Assembly: GCA_017621085.1 (NCBI GenBank)
Contig: JAGATW010000057.1
Span: 1 to 32,101 of the forward strand
Length of the DNA stretch: 32,101 bases
DNA from: Clostridia bacterium
GTDB taxonomy: Bacteria > Bacillota > Clostridia > Oscillospirales > CAG-272
Direction: 5' to 3'
Part shown: positions 1-7,254 of the stretch, piece by piece
Layout: each line of letters opens with the position of its first letter
How positions within the stretch are numbered: the first letter of the stretch is position 1
The notes under the pieces: model-generated
The model's database searches: none
What the model was told of the DNA's origin: nothing
What the model saw: the letters and a program-made list of their open reading frames with translations, nothing else
Made by a program: the position numbers and the translations under genes

Positions 1-60
1 CGCTTATCATACCTCAAAATCCCCGTCGAAGCCGTTACAGTCCCATATATAAGGTTTTGA
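1..60 (+). CDS. C-terminal tail of an unidentified protein (partial)
   Basis: The first 57 bases read as 19 open codons ending in TGA at 58-60, with the peptide ending VTVPYIRF. A strong hairpin terminator follows seven bases later, as expected for the end of a plus-strand gene. The piece is too short to assign to a family, and the gene body lies outside the window. It converges on the acyltransferase gene at 107-982. Confidence 0.45.
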   Translation, partial: RLSYLKIPVEAVTVPYIRF

Positions 61-66
61 GTTTAT

Positions 67-105
67 CACAGTGGCAAGGCATTCTTGCCACTGTGGTTTT
101 TATTT
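67..105 (+). terminator. Intrinsic terminator of the upstream plus-strand gene
   Basis: A perfect 12-bp stem (67-78 with 84-95) with a 5-base loop is followed by a T-rich run. There is no T tract on the minus-strand side, so it serves mainly the plus-strand gene ending at 60. Confidence 0.85.
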
Positions 106-106
106 T

Positions 107-982
107 TTAGATTTTTACGCCAAGTCCTTCGCCGACCTTGCCACCCTTTTTAAGGTGCTCAACATAGGCGCGACGGAAGGATGTATCTGTTGGGAGCTTA
201 TTTGGGTCTTTTTCGTCTGTGTCAAATAATCTCCATAGGTCATCACCATTATTATCTATTTTTTCAATAACATCATATTCAGACATAAAGCGATATGTAT
301 TGGATTTTGGTGACAAAATGTTTTTGTTTTCCGGATACAAGAGCCATGAGTAGCAAATAAATGGGCAATTTTCACCAACCTCGTCCTTAAAGAACTCTCT
401 TGCTTGTGCGTAGGCTTTATCACAGCTTTCCTTGTCCATTGGTGTGCCTGTTCTTGGAATGTGAACATTGATTACACGGCTATCGGGAGTTAGCTTTACT
501 CCGTTTTTGTCATAATTACGCTCGAATTTTACAATTTCAAACTGCAATCTGCCAAGGGCAAATCTTGTCATATTGAAAAATCCCGGGAACCACCAAGCAA
601 CAAATGCGCCACAAATTCCCTTTACAGCCTTGCATTCCTCTAATTTCCATTTAAGGTCAAGCATACTGTCTTTAAAAATTTGAGCATCAATATTCTTTTC
701 TTCATAAAGTGTTTTTAGGTGCTTAGACATACACATAAATGCTAAAAGCTCAATTGTATATGAATGAATATTTACGATTTCTGCAATTTTTTGCGCTCTG
801 TTTACGATAATTTCATTATAATAGTCAAGGTTAATATTTTCGGCATATACCTTTAAAAGGTCTTCTAAAATTTTATTAGCCTCTTCGTTTGCTACCACTG
901 TATCGTATGCAGAAATCAGGCACTCCTTGTCCTTTTTTTCATACTCGTGGTCGTTCATTAAATTAAGCAAATACTCTCTCAT
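107..982 (-). CDS. Acyltransferase-domain protein (NAT_N / GNAT_C type)
   Basis: This 291-residue soluble protein resembles the Firmicutes family that pairs an N-terminal helical acyltransferase domain with a GNAT-like C-terminal domain. Supporting signs are [10 protein letters not shown] near the middle, then [10 protein letters not shown] with a Pro-Met-Asp turn, [12 protein letters not shown], and a C-terminal helix plus glycine-rich end ([12 protein letters not shown] ... GLGVKI), all typical of that family as I recall it. The substrate is unknown; transfer of an acyl group from a CoA donor is inferred from the fold. Its ATG overlaps the smpB stop by four bases (979-982), so it is probably translated by coupling from smpB mRNA. 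No clear terminator for its own direction was seen. Confidence 0.6.
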   Translation of the reverse strand: MREYLLNLMNDHEYEKKDKECLISAYDTVVANEEANKILEDLLKVYAENINLDYYNEIIVNRAQKIAEIVNIHSYTIELLAFMCMSKHLKTLYEEKNIDAQIFKDSMLDLKWKLEECKAVKGICGAFVAWWFPGFFNMTRFALGRLQFEIVKFERNYDKNGVKLTPDSRVINVHIPRTGTPMDKESCDKAYAQAREFFKDEVGENCPFICYSWLLYPENKNILSPKSNTYRFMSEYDVIEKIDNNGDDLWRLFDTDEKDPNKLPTDTSFRRAYVEHLKKGGKVGEGLGVKI

Positions 983-1446
983 ATATCGGAGCCTCCCTTA
1001 GTTACGCGTTCTATTGTTCTTTTTGCGCTCTTTTTTGCATCAGCCTCACGCTTGTCATAAAGCTTTTTACCCTTGCAAACGCCAAGCTCTACCTTTACTC
1101 TTGAGCCTTTAAAATATAAGGACAAGGGTATTAAGGAATAGCCATCCCTTGTTAATAAGCCATTTAGCTTCATAATTTCCTTTTTGTGCATTAGCAAGCG
1201 TTTATGCCTTAATGGGTCTTTATTAAAGATATTTCCTTTTTCATAAGGGCTTATATGAATACCTAAAGCCAAAAGCTCACCATCATAGACCTTACAAAAG
1301 GAATCCTTTAAATTAACCTGACCTTGACGGAGAGATTTTACCTCTGTGCCGAAAAGCTCAATTCCCGCTTCATATTTTTCTATTACAAAATAGTCGTGAA
1401 AGGCTTTTTTGTTTTGTGCTATTGTTCTTGTGCTTTTTTCAGCCAT
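979..1446 (-). CDS. smpB: SsrA-binding protein SmpB
   Basis: SmpB binds tmRNA and delivers it to stalled ribosomes for trans-translation. The 155-residue length fits the family (about 150-160). Diagnostic segments are an N-terminal [35 protein letters not shown], and [12 protein letters not shown] with LIPLSLYF, followed by a basic C-terminal tail ([14 protein letters not shown]). The reading frame stays open upstream to 1533, but the ATG at 1446 is chosen because AAAGGAGAG sits just before it and the protein then begins at the conserved region; the upstream part overlaps the promoter. The tmRNA gene itself is not visible in this window. The stop overlaps the start of the acyltransferase gene. 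Confidence 0.95.
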   Translation of the reverse strand: MAEKSTRTIAQNKKAFHDYFVIEKYEAGIELFGTEVKSLRQGQVNLKDSFCKVYDGELLALGIHISPYEKGNIFNKDPLRHKRLLMHKKEIMKLNGLLTRDGYSLIPLSLYFKGSRVKVELGVCKGKKLYDKREADAKKSAKRTIERVTKGGSDI

Positions 1447-1479
1447 ATGATTTCTCTCCTTTCTTGGTTTTGCTATGAT

Positions 1480-1508
1480 AGTATAACATATTATTACCAA
1501 TTTTTCAA
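1480..1508 (-). promoter_or_regulatory. Sigma-A-type promoter for smpB
   Basis: On the minus strand, TTGAAA (1503-1508), a 17-bp spacer and TATACT (1480-1485). It lies 34 bases upstream of the SmpB ATG at 1446. Confidence 0.75.
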
Positions 1509-1526
1509 TAGCATATATTGTCGTAA

Positions 1527-1555
1527 TTGACAAAATATCGCTAATATGTTACAAT
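1527..1555 (+). promoter_or_regulatory. Sigma-A-type promoter for the YgjP-like gene
   Basis: A consensus TTGACA (1527-1532), 17-bp spacer and TACAAT (1550-1555). Its -10 box overlaps the in-frame ATG at 1546, which argues against that ATG as the start and for the GTG at 1573. Confidence 0.8.
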
Positions 1556-1572
1556 TATCAAGAGGTGATTTT

Positions 1573-2085
1573 GTGGAATACGAAATTATTTACGCAAAAA
1601 GGAAAAGCTTAAGTCTGCAAATTAAGCCTGATTTATCTATTGTTGTGCGCGCTCCATTTGGAACAAGTAAAAAATATATTGATGATTTTGTGATAGGTCA
1701 TAATGATTGGATTAACAAAAAAATAAATGAAATTAGCTCACGCTCAGTTAATCCATATAGCTTTTCGGGTAAGGAAATTAACGATTTAAAGAAAAAAACC
1801 TTGGAAATTGTTTTGCCAAGAGTTGAATATTACTCAAGGCTAATGGGTTTTTCACCAAATAAGGTTAGTGTAAGCTCGGCAAAAAGGCGATTTGCAAGCT
1901 GTAGCTCCTGTGGACACTTGAATTTTTCCTTCAGGCTATGCTTATACCCCGATAAAGCTATTGACTATGTTGTAGTACACGAGCTTGCACATTTAAAGGA
2001 AATGAACCATTCAAAAAGGTTTTGGGCTATTGTTGAAAAATTTATGCCTGACTATAAGGAAAGGCAAAAGCTACTTAAGGAGTAA
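1573..2085 (+). CDS. YgjP/DUF45-family zinc metallopeptidase-like protein
   Basis: A protein of about 170 residues with the SprT/M48-like signature VVHELAHLKEMNHSKRFW near its C-terminus: HExxH supplies two zinc ligands and the His five residues later the third. Upstream, the SCSSCGHLNFSFRL segment matches the conserved SCSxxGxLxxxxRL motif of the YgjP (DUF45) family. Its cellular substrate is not known; the E. coli member sits near nucleotide-pool enzymes. The start is taken as GTG at 1573 because AGAGGTG lies five bases before it, whereas the upstream ATG at 1546 lies inside the promoter. The next gene starts five bases after the stop, so the two form an operon. Confidence 0.85.
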   Translation: MEYEIIYAKRKSLSLQIKPDLSIVVRAPFGTSKKYIDDFVIGHNDWINKKINEISSRSVNPYSFSGKEINDLKKKTLEIVLPRVEYYSRLMGFSPNKVSVSSAKRRFASCSSCGHLNFSFRLCLYPDKAIDYVVVHELAHLKEMNHSKRFWAIVEKFMPDYKERQKLLKE

Positions 2086-2089
2086 TTTT

Positions 2090-3037
2090 ATGAATATTGT
2101 AATACTTGATTATAAAACCCTTGGTGATGACCTTGATTTAAGCGGTGCTTCAAGGTTCGGAAATGTAATTAAATACCCTGTCACAAGTCAAGAGCAAGCG
2201 CCTAAGCGAGTTAAGGATGCTGATGTTATTATTGTTAACAAGGTTAAAATGAATGAGTCCGTTTTAAAGGATGCAAAAAGCCTTAAATTGATATGTGAAA
2301 CTGCAACGGGATATGACAATATTGATATTGAATATTGTAAAAAGAGGGGGATACGTGTGGCTAATACCCCTGCATACTCCACAAGCTGTGTTGCGCAGGT
2401 AACTGTTTCAATGGTATGCTCCTTAATGACACATTTACACGAATATAGGCGTTTTGTTCACGATGGTGAATACCAAAAAAGCATTAGTGCTAATATGCTT
2501 GAGCCTATATATCACGAAATGGACGGGCTTACTTGGGGTATTATTGGATTTGGTAATATTGGCAGGGGAGTGGCTAAAATTGCCGATGCCTTTGGCTGTA
2601 ATGTTATTGTAAACAAGCGCACTCCTGTTGATGATTTTGAGTGTGTTACATTAGAGGAGCTTTTAAAAAGGTCCGACATTATTTCTATACATTGTCCTTT
2701 AACCGACAAAACAAGAGGTATGCTTGGCAAGGAGCAATTTGAAATGATGAAAAAGGGTGCTATTGTGGTAAATGTTGCCCGTGGTGCTGTTTGGGATGAG
2801 GAGGCTGCTACCGAAGCTATAATTAACGGTCATCTTGGTGGGCTTGGTTGCGATGTTTTTTCATATGAGCCTATTGATGAAAATCACCCATTTATCAAGC
2901 TTCTTGGCTACGATAATGTGCTTATAACTCCTCATATGGCTTGGGGGTCATTTGAGTCAAGAACAAGGTGCTTTAATACTGTTCTTTCCAACATTGAAGG
3001 GTATTTAAATGGCACGCCTAAAAATGTTATTGTTTAA
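2090..3037 (+). CDS. D-2-hydroxyacid dehydrogenase (NAD-dependent)
   Basis: A 315-residue enzyme of the D-isomer-specific 2-hydroxyacid dehydrogenase family, which interconverts 2-keto acids and D-2-hydroxyacids with NAD(P)H; glycerate/hydroxypyruvate-type substrates are possible but cannot be fixed from sequence. The Rossmann motif GFGNIG is at 153-158. The catalytic triad appears complete: Arg231 in NVARGAVWDEEA, Glu260 in DVFSYEP and His282 in ITPHMAW. The ATG at 2090 follows AAGGAG, whose last bases abut the stop of the YgjP-like gene. The frame is open from 2030 but that extension overlaps the previous gene. A terminator hairpin follows at 3046-3070. Confidence 0.9.
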   Translation: MNIVILDYKTLGDDLDLSGASRFGNVIKYPVTSQEQAPKRVKDADVIIVNKVKMNESVLKDAKSLKLICETATGYDNIDIEYCKKRGIRVANTPAYSTSCVAQVTVSMVCSLMTHLHEYRRFVHDGEYQKSISANMLEPIYHEMDGLTWGIIGFGNIGRGVAKIADAFGCNVIVNKRTPVDDFECVTLEELLKRSDIISIHCPLTDKTRGMLGKEQFEMMKKGAIVVNVARGAVWDEEAATEAIINGHLGGLGCDVFSYEPIDENHPFIKLLGYDNVLITPHMAWGSFESRTRCFNTVLSNIEGYLNGTPKNVIV

Positions 3038-3045
3038 TTGAAATT

Positions 3046-3070
3046 AAGCCTCACAGCATTTGTGAGGCTT
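3046..3070 (+). terminator. Intrinsic terminator after the dehydrogenase
   Basis: A perfect 10-bp stem (3046-3055 with 3061-3070), five-base loop, nine bases after the dehydrogenase stop. The following T run is weak (TTTGTTATAT). Confidence 0.7.
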
Positions 3071-3083
3071 TGTTATATAAAAG

Positions 3084-3111
3084 TCAGCCACACCGATTTT
3101 GGTGTGGCTGA
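3084..3111. terminator. Bidirectional terminator between convergent genes
   Basis: A perfect 11-bp stem (3084-3094 with 3101-3111) and 6-base loop, with T-rich sequence on both sides. It ends the minus-strand lipoprotein gene at 3122 and backs up the dehydrogenase terminator. Confidence 0.8.
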
Positions 3112-3121
3112 AATTTTTAAA

Positions 3122-5029
3122 TTATGATGCTTTGAAGAAGGATACTGACGCATCGTTTGTAGCAGTAATTACTACCTTGCAAACTGTATCGTATTGATAT
3201 AGGTCTATCATTGCGCCCTGTCCACTTACTTCAAAGGTTTTGAGAGCTTCGCCATCTACGGAGCTATAAATAGTTACTGTAAAGGATGTTTCTACATCGC
3301 TATAAAGAACAATAATGCCACCACCGATAGCTATTGGAGCTTTACCTGTTGAAAGCTCGATTTCAGACATTTCAAGGTTAACGCCTGCTGTAATTGCAAA
3401 TGGTGCTTTTGGCTCAACGTAGCCCTCTAAATCTGCGCTTGTGCCTTCACAAGTACAAGGGTCATTACCACAGCCTAAGCAAATTACGTCACTTTCCGTT
3501 ACCTTTTCTGCTGTTATATCAATATAACTATTATTGCATACTAAGCAAGTAGCAACTCCACGGTCTGATATTTCAGAAAGTGTATGTGCTGCAAGCTCCT
3601 TAAAATCTCTGTTTTCTGTTGTGTTACAAGCTCCAGCTGAGCAACCGTAAACTGTATAGCCCTGCTTTGAGCAAGTGGATGCTACATCATCTACTATAAT
3701 ATCATATGAGTGTATGCCTGTTGCCTGTCCGTATTCATCGCCATCATATGCAGTAAATTCTGTGTTACAATTCTTACATACAAACTTACCATTATCTACA
3801 CAGGTTGGAGCAACAACCGGCTCGTTGCTTGCATATTCGTGTCTTATTTCTTGACCTGATGGCTCTTTTGTTGTATATGAGCATCTTACACACATTTTTT
3901 CAATTTGAGCATCATTTCCACACCAAGGCTCAACAACTACCTTCATATCGTGACCAAGCTCAGGAATTTCACTCTTACCATCTGCCTCCTCTGCTAACTC
4001 ATCGCAAACTGTACAGTAATATGTACGCTCGCCCTTTGTATCACAGGTTGGAGCAAGAGAAACAATGTAGTCCTCATTTTCAACAGCAGTTTCTGTTTTG
4101 TTATACTTATGACCTACAGCACTTGTTGGGTCCTTTGTTTCATAAAGGTCACATCTCGAACAGGTTACCTCTGTAATACCACCATTTGTACAATCAGGTG
4201 CTTTAACTGTTTCCTTATAGTCATGACCTAATGCCGGAATTTCTTCAATATTGTTTGCTCCGTCTATTGGATAACGACCGCAAACCATACACTTATACAT
4301 CTTTTCGCCAGCCTCGTCACAGGTTGGGTCCTTGCTTACTCTGTAATGTGTACCCTTTTCAGCATCTGCTTCCTTATAATATGTATGTGGTAGTGCCGGC
4401 ACAATATCCTTTTCCTCTCGGTAATCACACTTTGAGCAGGTTACAATTGTTTTACCATCTGACTTACAAGCATCAACTTCTATTTTTTCTTCCTTATAGT
4501 CATGGCCTGTTGCTTCTGTTGGATTCTTTGTTTCGCTATAATCGCATCTTGTGCAGGTAATAGCTGTGTATCCAGCCTCCTCACAAGTAGGTGCTACTAC
4601 ATTTTCCTTTAAGTCATGATTAAGTGCAGGAGTTGTGTTCTTTTTCTCGCTATACTCACAGCCCTCTCTCTTACAGGTTACATTTGTGTAGCCCTCCTCT
4701 GTACAAGTAGGAGCTACAATCTCTTCACTGTAATCGTGTCCGATTGCTTCGATTTCAGTTGTTTTTTCATAACCACAAACTGTACATTGCTCTGTTTTTG
4801 AGCCCTTTTGTGTACAGGTTGCGCTAACCTCTGACTTTATTTGGATTGTATGCGCTGCTTTATCTGAAACCTCAGTACAAGCTTCACCATCTACATTACA
4901 GCTATGCCAGTGATTTGTATCATCACCATCCCACTCTGTTTTAAATGAATGCTCATGACCACAGGATGCAAGTGAAACAATCACAAGCATACATAGAATT
5001 GACATGGCAATTACTACTATTTTTTTCAT
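3122..5029 (-). CDS. Cys-rich repeat surface lipoprotein
   Basis: A 635-residue secreted lipoprotein. The signal peptide has a KK n-region, a hydrophobic core and a lipobox ending LASC at about residue 23. Residues from about 25 to 520 are roughly eleven degenerate units built on the pattern GHDY ... APTC ... GYT ... CxxC(D)Y, each with a CxxC or near-CxxC pair (CTVCGY, CTRCDY, CSKCDY, CMVCGR, CSRCDL, CTVCDE and others); some units are longer with an ALPHTY or EIPALGHDY linker. Such units recur in clostridial surface proteins and look like small metal- or disulfide-stabilised knuckles; their ligand is unknown. The last 100 residues lack Cys repeats and look beta-rich. AAGAGGTAG precedes the ATG. 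It is last in a minus-strand cluster with the 51-residue ORF and the LRR protein. Confidence 0.75.
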   Translation of the reverse strand: MKKIVVIAMSILCMLVIVSLASCGHEHSFKTEWDGDDTNHWHSCNVDGEACTEVSDKAAHTIQIKSEVSATCTQKGSKTEQCTVCGYEKTTEIEAIGHDYSEEIVAPTCTEEGYTNVTCKREGCEYSEKKNTTPALNHDLKENVVAPTCEEAGYTAITCTRCDYSETKNPTEATGHDYKEEKIEVDACKSDGKTIVTCSKCDYREEKDIVPALPHTYYKEADAEKGTHYRVSKDPTCDEAGEKMYKCMVCGRYPIDGANNIEEIPALGHDYKETVKAPDCTNGGITEVTCSRCDLYETKDPTSAVGHKYNKTETAVENEDYIVSLAPTCDTKGERTYYCTVCDELAEEADGKSEIPELGHDMKVVVEPWCGNDAQIEKMCVRCSYTTKEPSGQEIRHEYASNEPVVAPTCVDNGKFVCKNCNTEFTAYDGDEYGQATGIHSYDIIVDDVASTCSKQGYTVYGCSAGACNTTENRDFKELAAHTLSEISDRGVATCLVCNNSYIDITAEKVTESDVICLGCGNDPCTCEGTSADLEGYVEPKAPFAITAGVNLEMSEIELSTGKAPIAIGGGIIVLYSDVETSFTVTIYSSVDGEALKTFEVSGQGAMIDLYQYDTVCKVVITATNDASVSFFKAS

Positions 5030-5067
5030 ATTCTACCTCTTTATATTAATTTTATTAGCCTAATTAA

Positions 5068-5223
5068 TTATCTTATTCCCAAAACATCAAGTGCGCTTAC
5101 GCTTACCTTTGCCTCGGTTTCGCTAATTTCTTCCATAATCGCATTTGAACCTAAGGATAAAAGTATTATATCATTTACTTCGATGCTTTCCGCACTATAA
5201 AGCGGGCATACATATTTCTTCAT
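5068..5223 (-). CDS. Small 51-residue protein, possible peptide family
   Basis: An ATG at 5223 preceded by GGAG opens a 51-codon frame beginning MKKYVCPLYSAESIEVND and ending SALDVLGIR. Its first 29 bases overlap the end of the LRR protein gene in a different frame, and it stops 38 bases before the lipoprotein ATG, so all three could share one mRNA. The pattern MKKY-x-x-P, acidic middle and VNDIILLS resembles short MKKYxxP...EDVI(T/L)xS proteins that I recall being common near clostridial surface genes; their function is unknown. No signal peptide or glycine leader motif is obvious. It could also be chance coding, but the ribosome site and placement favour a real gene. Confidence 0.55.
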   Translation of the reverse strand: MKKYVCPLYSAESIEVNDIILLSLGSNAIMEEISETEAKVSVSALDVLGIR

Positions 5224-7105
5224 TTACTTTTTCTCCTATCTTACTAATTATTTCATTATAGCTTATTCCCGATACTGTATCAGAGCTATTATCTTGAACA
5301 TAGTTAATTGTTTTACCATCATACACATATGCTGAAATTACAAATGGATGGTCATATAAATCCGGTGTTAGGTCTGTGATAATAACATCGTATATTAAGT
5401 AGCCTTTATCTCTCAGACTCGTTTTTATTACCATACCAACATCTAATTTTGTTGGATTACAAGCTTCATCAAGTGGATTTTTACCATCAAGGAGCTGATA
5501 TGATGCAAATATAACACCTATATCTGCCTTTATTCCATTTTCCTTTTCAAACATTTCTAAGAGTAGATGGTCAATTGAGAAGCCTGCTGATACCATATCA
5601 CCATTGCTTGAATATCCTAAGAAGGTAAACGCTCTTGATAAATCGAGCTTGGCATTCCATTTAATCGTATGATTATCAACATTCCACAATGTATTCCAAT
5701 TTTCACCAGATGCTGAAGCTTCGCAATAAACCGTTAGTTCAGGGGAACTTATGAATGCATTTTCACCAATATATGATATTCCCTTTGGAATATAAACAAA
5801 TTTCAATTTGTCACAGTAACTAAAGGCAGCATCTCCAATATTTTTAATTGAGCTTGGCAGTACCACGCTTGTTAGGCTATCACAATCTTGAAACACATTG
5901 GCACCTATTGTTGTAATTGTTGATGGAAGTGAAATGCTTTCAAGTGAAAAGCACGAAACAAATGTTCCAAACTGAATTTCAGTAACACCACTTGGTATTT
6001 TAATTGATTTTAAATCGTAACAATTTTGGAATGCGCCTTCGCCTATACTTTCTAATGTGCTTGGCAAATCAATTGATTTAAGTAAATGACACTCATTAAA
6101 TGCTAATCCCCCTATTTGTGAAACACCCTCGGGAATTTTAATGGATTTTACATTTGCGCAAAATTCAAATGCATAAGCACCGATTACCGTTATTCCTGTG
6201 CCTAAATCAATTTTTTCAAGGCTTGTGCGATTAACAAAAGCAAAATGATTAATTATATATTTGCTTCCGTTGAAGCTACTTGGAAGTACAAGCTCGGTTT
6301 CCTTACCTATTTGACTAACTAATAAATTTACGCCATTCATTGTTGCGAATACATAGCCATCCTCGGTCCAGGTAAGAATACTCGGCTCATTACTTGTATG
6401 TACCTTTACTGCATATGCGCCGGCACCTCCTGCCTCAGTACCGCCAAAATACAAGTCATATTTTGAATAATTGTAAACCTCAACTATTTTATTACATTCT
6501 GCAAAGGCATCACTTGCTACCAAATCAGCATTATTGCTTTCATCCTTAGATATACCTAAGACCTCGCCTAAGGTAAGCTTTACGATATTGCTGCAATACT
6601 TAAATGCAGCTTCCTTTAATTCTCTTGTGGTATTTGGAAGGGTTAGCACATCAATATCTACGCAGCTATAAAAGGCATACCTTTCTACTGTTTCTAAATG
6701 CTCACCCAAATTAACGTTTGTTAATTCTGTACAAAAATAAAATGCACTGTCTTCAATGATTTCAACTTGATTAAATGTAATGCTTTCAAGAGATATACAA
6801 TAGTGAAAAGCAAGGTCACCGATTGATTTAACGCTTGGAGCTGTAACACTTGTAATTTCTGTATTATCATAAAATGCCTTGTCTTCAATTCTCGTAACGG
6901 AATAACCGTTATATACTGAAGGAATTACAATATCGGTTCCTTCATAAGAACCTATACCAATAACAGAGCATGTTCCATCGTCATTAAAGGAATACTCTAA
7001 TTCGCCTACACTCTCTTGCTGTGCATAGACACCAAGAGCAAGGACAAGAGCTATTAAAATACCTATTAATATTTTAGGCGTTTGCCTAATTAGCCTCTTT
7101 CTCAT
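5195..7105 (-). CDS. BspA-like leucine-rich-repeat surface protein
   Basis: A 636-residue secreted protein. An N-terminal signal peptide (MRKR then a hydrophobic run to about residue 28, ending VYAQQ) is followed by a short beta region (YSFNDDGTCSVIGI) typical of BspA-like proteins. LRR_5 repeats of about 23 residues follow in two blocks, with the pattern I-x-x-x-A-F-x-x-C-x-x-L-x-x-I-x-L-P, interrupted near 205-285 by a non-repeat segment. Residues 492-636 form a C-terminal module (FLGYSS ... GVIFASYQLLDG ... VISAYVYDGKTINY) also present in the proteins at 15233 and 30007. No LPxTG motif or membrane anchor was seen, so attachment is unclear. Roles in adhesion are known for BspA-type proteins; here that is inference. 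AGGAG precedes the ATG, and a strong promoter lies upstream. Confidence 0.9.
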   Translation of the reverse strand: MRKRLIRQTPKILIGILIALVLALGVYAQQESVGELEYSFNDDGTCSVIGIGSYEGTDIVIPSVYNGYSVTRIEDKAFYDNTEITSVTAPSVKSIGDLAFHYCISLESITFNQVEIIEDSAFYFCTELTNVNLGEHLETVERYAFYSCVDIDVLTLPNTTRELKEAAFKYCSNIVKLTLGEVLGISKDESNNADLVASDAFAECNKIVEVYNYSKYDLYFGGTEAGGAGAYAVKVHTSNEPSILTWTEDGYVFATMNGVNLLVSQIGKETELVLPSSFNGSKYIINHFAFVNRTSLEKIDLGTGITVIGAYAFEFCANVKSIKIPEGVSQIGGLAFNECHLLKSIDLPSTLESIGEGAFQNCYDLKSIKIPSGVTEIQFGTFVSCFSLESISLPSTITTIGANVFQDCDSLTSVVLPSSIKNIGDAAFSYCDKLKFVYIPKGISYIGENAFISSPELTVYCEASASGENWNTLWNVDNHTIKWNAKLDLSRAFTFLGYSSNGDMVSAGFSIDHLLLEMFEKENGIKADIGVIFASYQLLDGKNPLDEACNPTKLDVGMVIKTSLRDKGYLIYDVIITDLTPDLYDHPFVISAYVYDGKTINYVQDNSSDTVSGISYNEIISKIGEKVNEEICMPAL

Positions 7106-7118
7106 TAATGTCTCCTAA

Positions 7119-7145
7119 GTAAACTATTAGTCATTATTAGTTTAC
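7119..7145. promoter_or_regulatory. Imperfect palindrome over the LRR gene -10 box (operator candidate)
   Basis: Arms GTAAACTATTA (7119-7129) and TATTAGTTTAC (7135-7145) are inverted repeats with one mismatch around a 5-base centre. The site covers the -10 box and start region of the promoter for the gene at 5195-7105, so it could bind a repressor, or form a 5'-UTR hairpin. Confidence 0.5.
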
Positions 7146-7167
7146 CATTATTTATACAAAATGTCAA
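7139..7167 (-). promoter_or_regulatory. Sigma-A-type promoter for the LRR protein operon
   Basis: On the minus strand, a consensus TTGACA (7162-7167), 17-bp spacer and TAAACT (7139-7144), about 34 bases upstream of the ATG at 7105. Confidence 0.8.
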
Positions 7168-7215
7168 TCTTAAATATTAAATATTTTTAAATATTGGCTA
7201 TTTTTCACAAAGAAG

Positions 7216-7251
7216 AAGAGCTATTCAGCTCATTAAGTCTGAATAGCTCTT
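7216..7251 (-). terminator. Terminator of the ABC transporter operon
   Basis: A perfect 13-bp stem (7216-7228 with 7239-7251) with a 10-base loop lies just past the stop of the ATPase-permease gene ending at 7255. The following minus-strand sequence is moderately T-rich. Confidence 0.75.
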
Positions 7252-7254
7252 TGT

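Noticed and set aside
1-60. 3' end of tmRNA, since smpB lies nearby
   Set aside because: No CCA-like 3' end or T-loop sequence was seen, and the 60 bases read as open codons up to a stop.
1447-1533. N-terminal extension of SmpB (28 residues)
   Set aside because: It covers the smpB promoter, has no ribosome site, and makes the protein longer than the family.
3805-4560. Long plus-strand open frames inside the lipoprotein gene
   Set aside because: They are antisense to a repeat-rich gene; no ribosome sites, no promoter, and the peptides have low-quality composition. The minus-strand frame has a signal peptide and consistent CxxC units.
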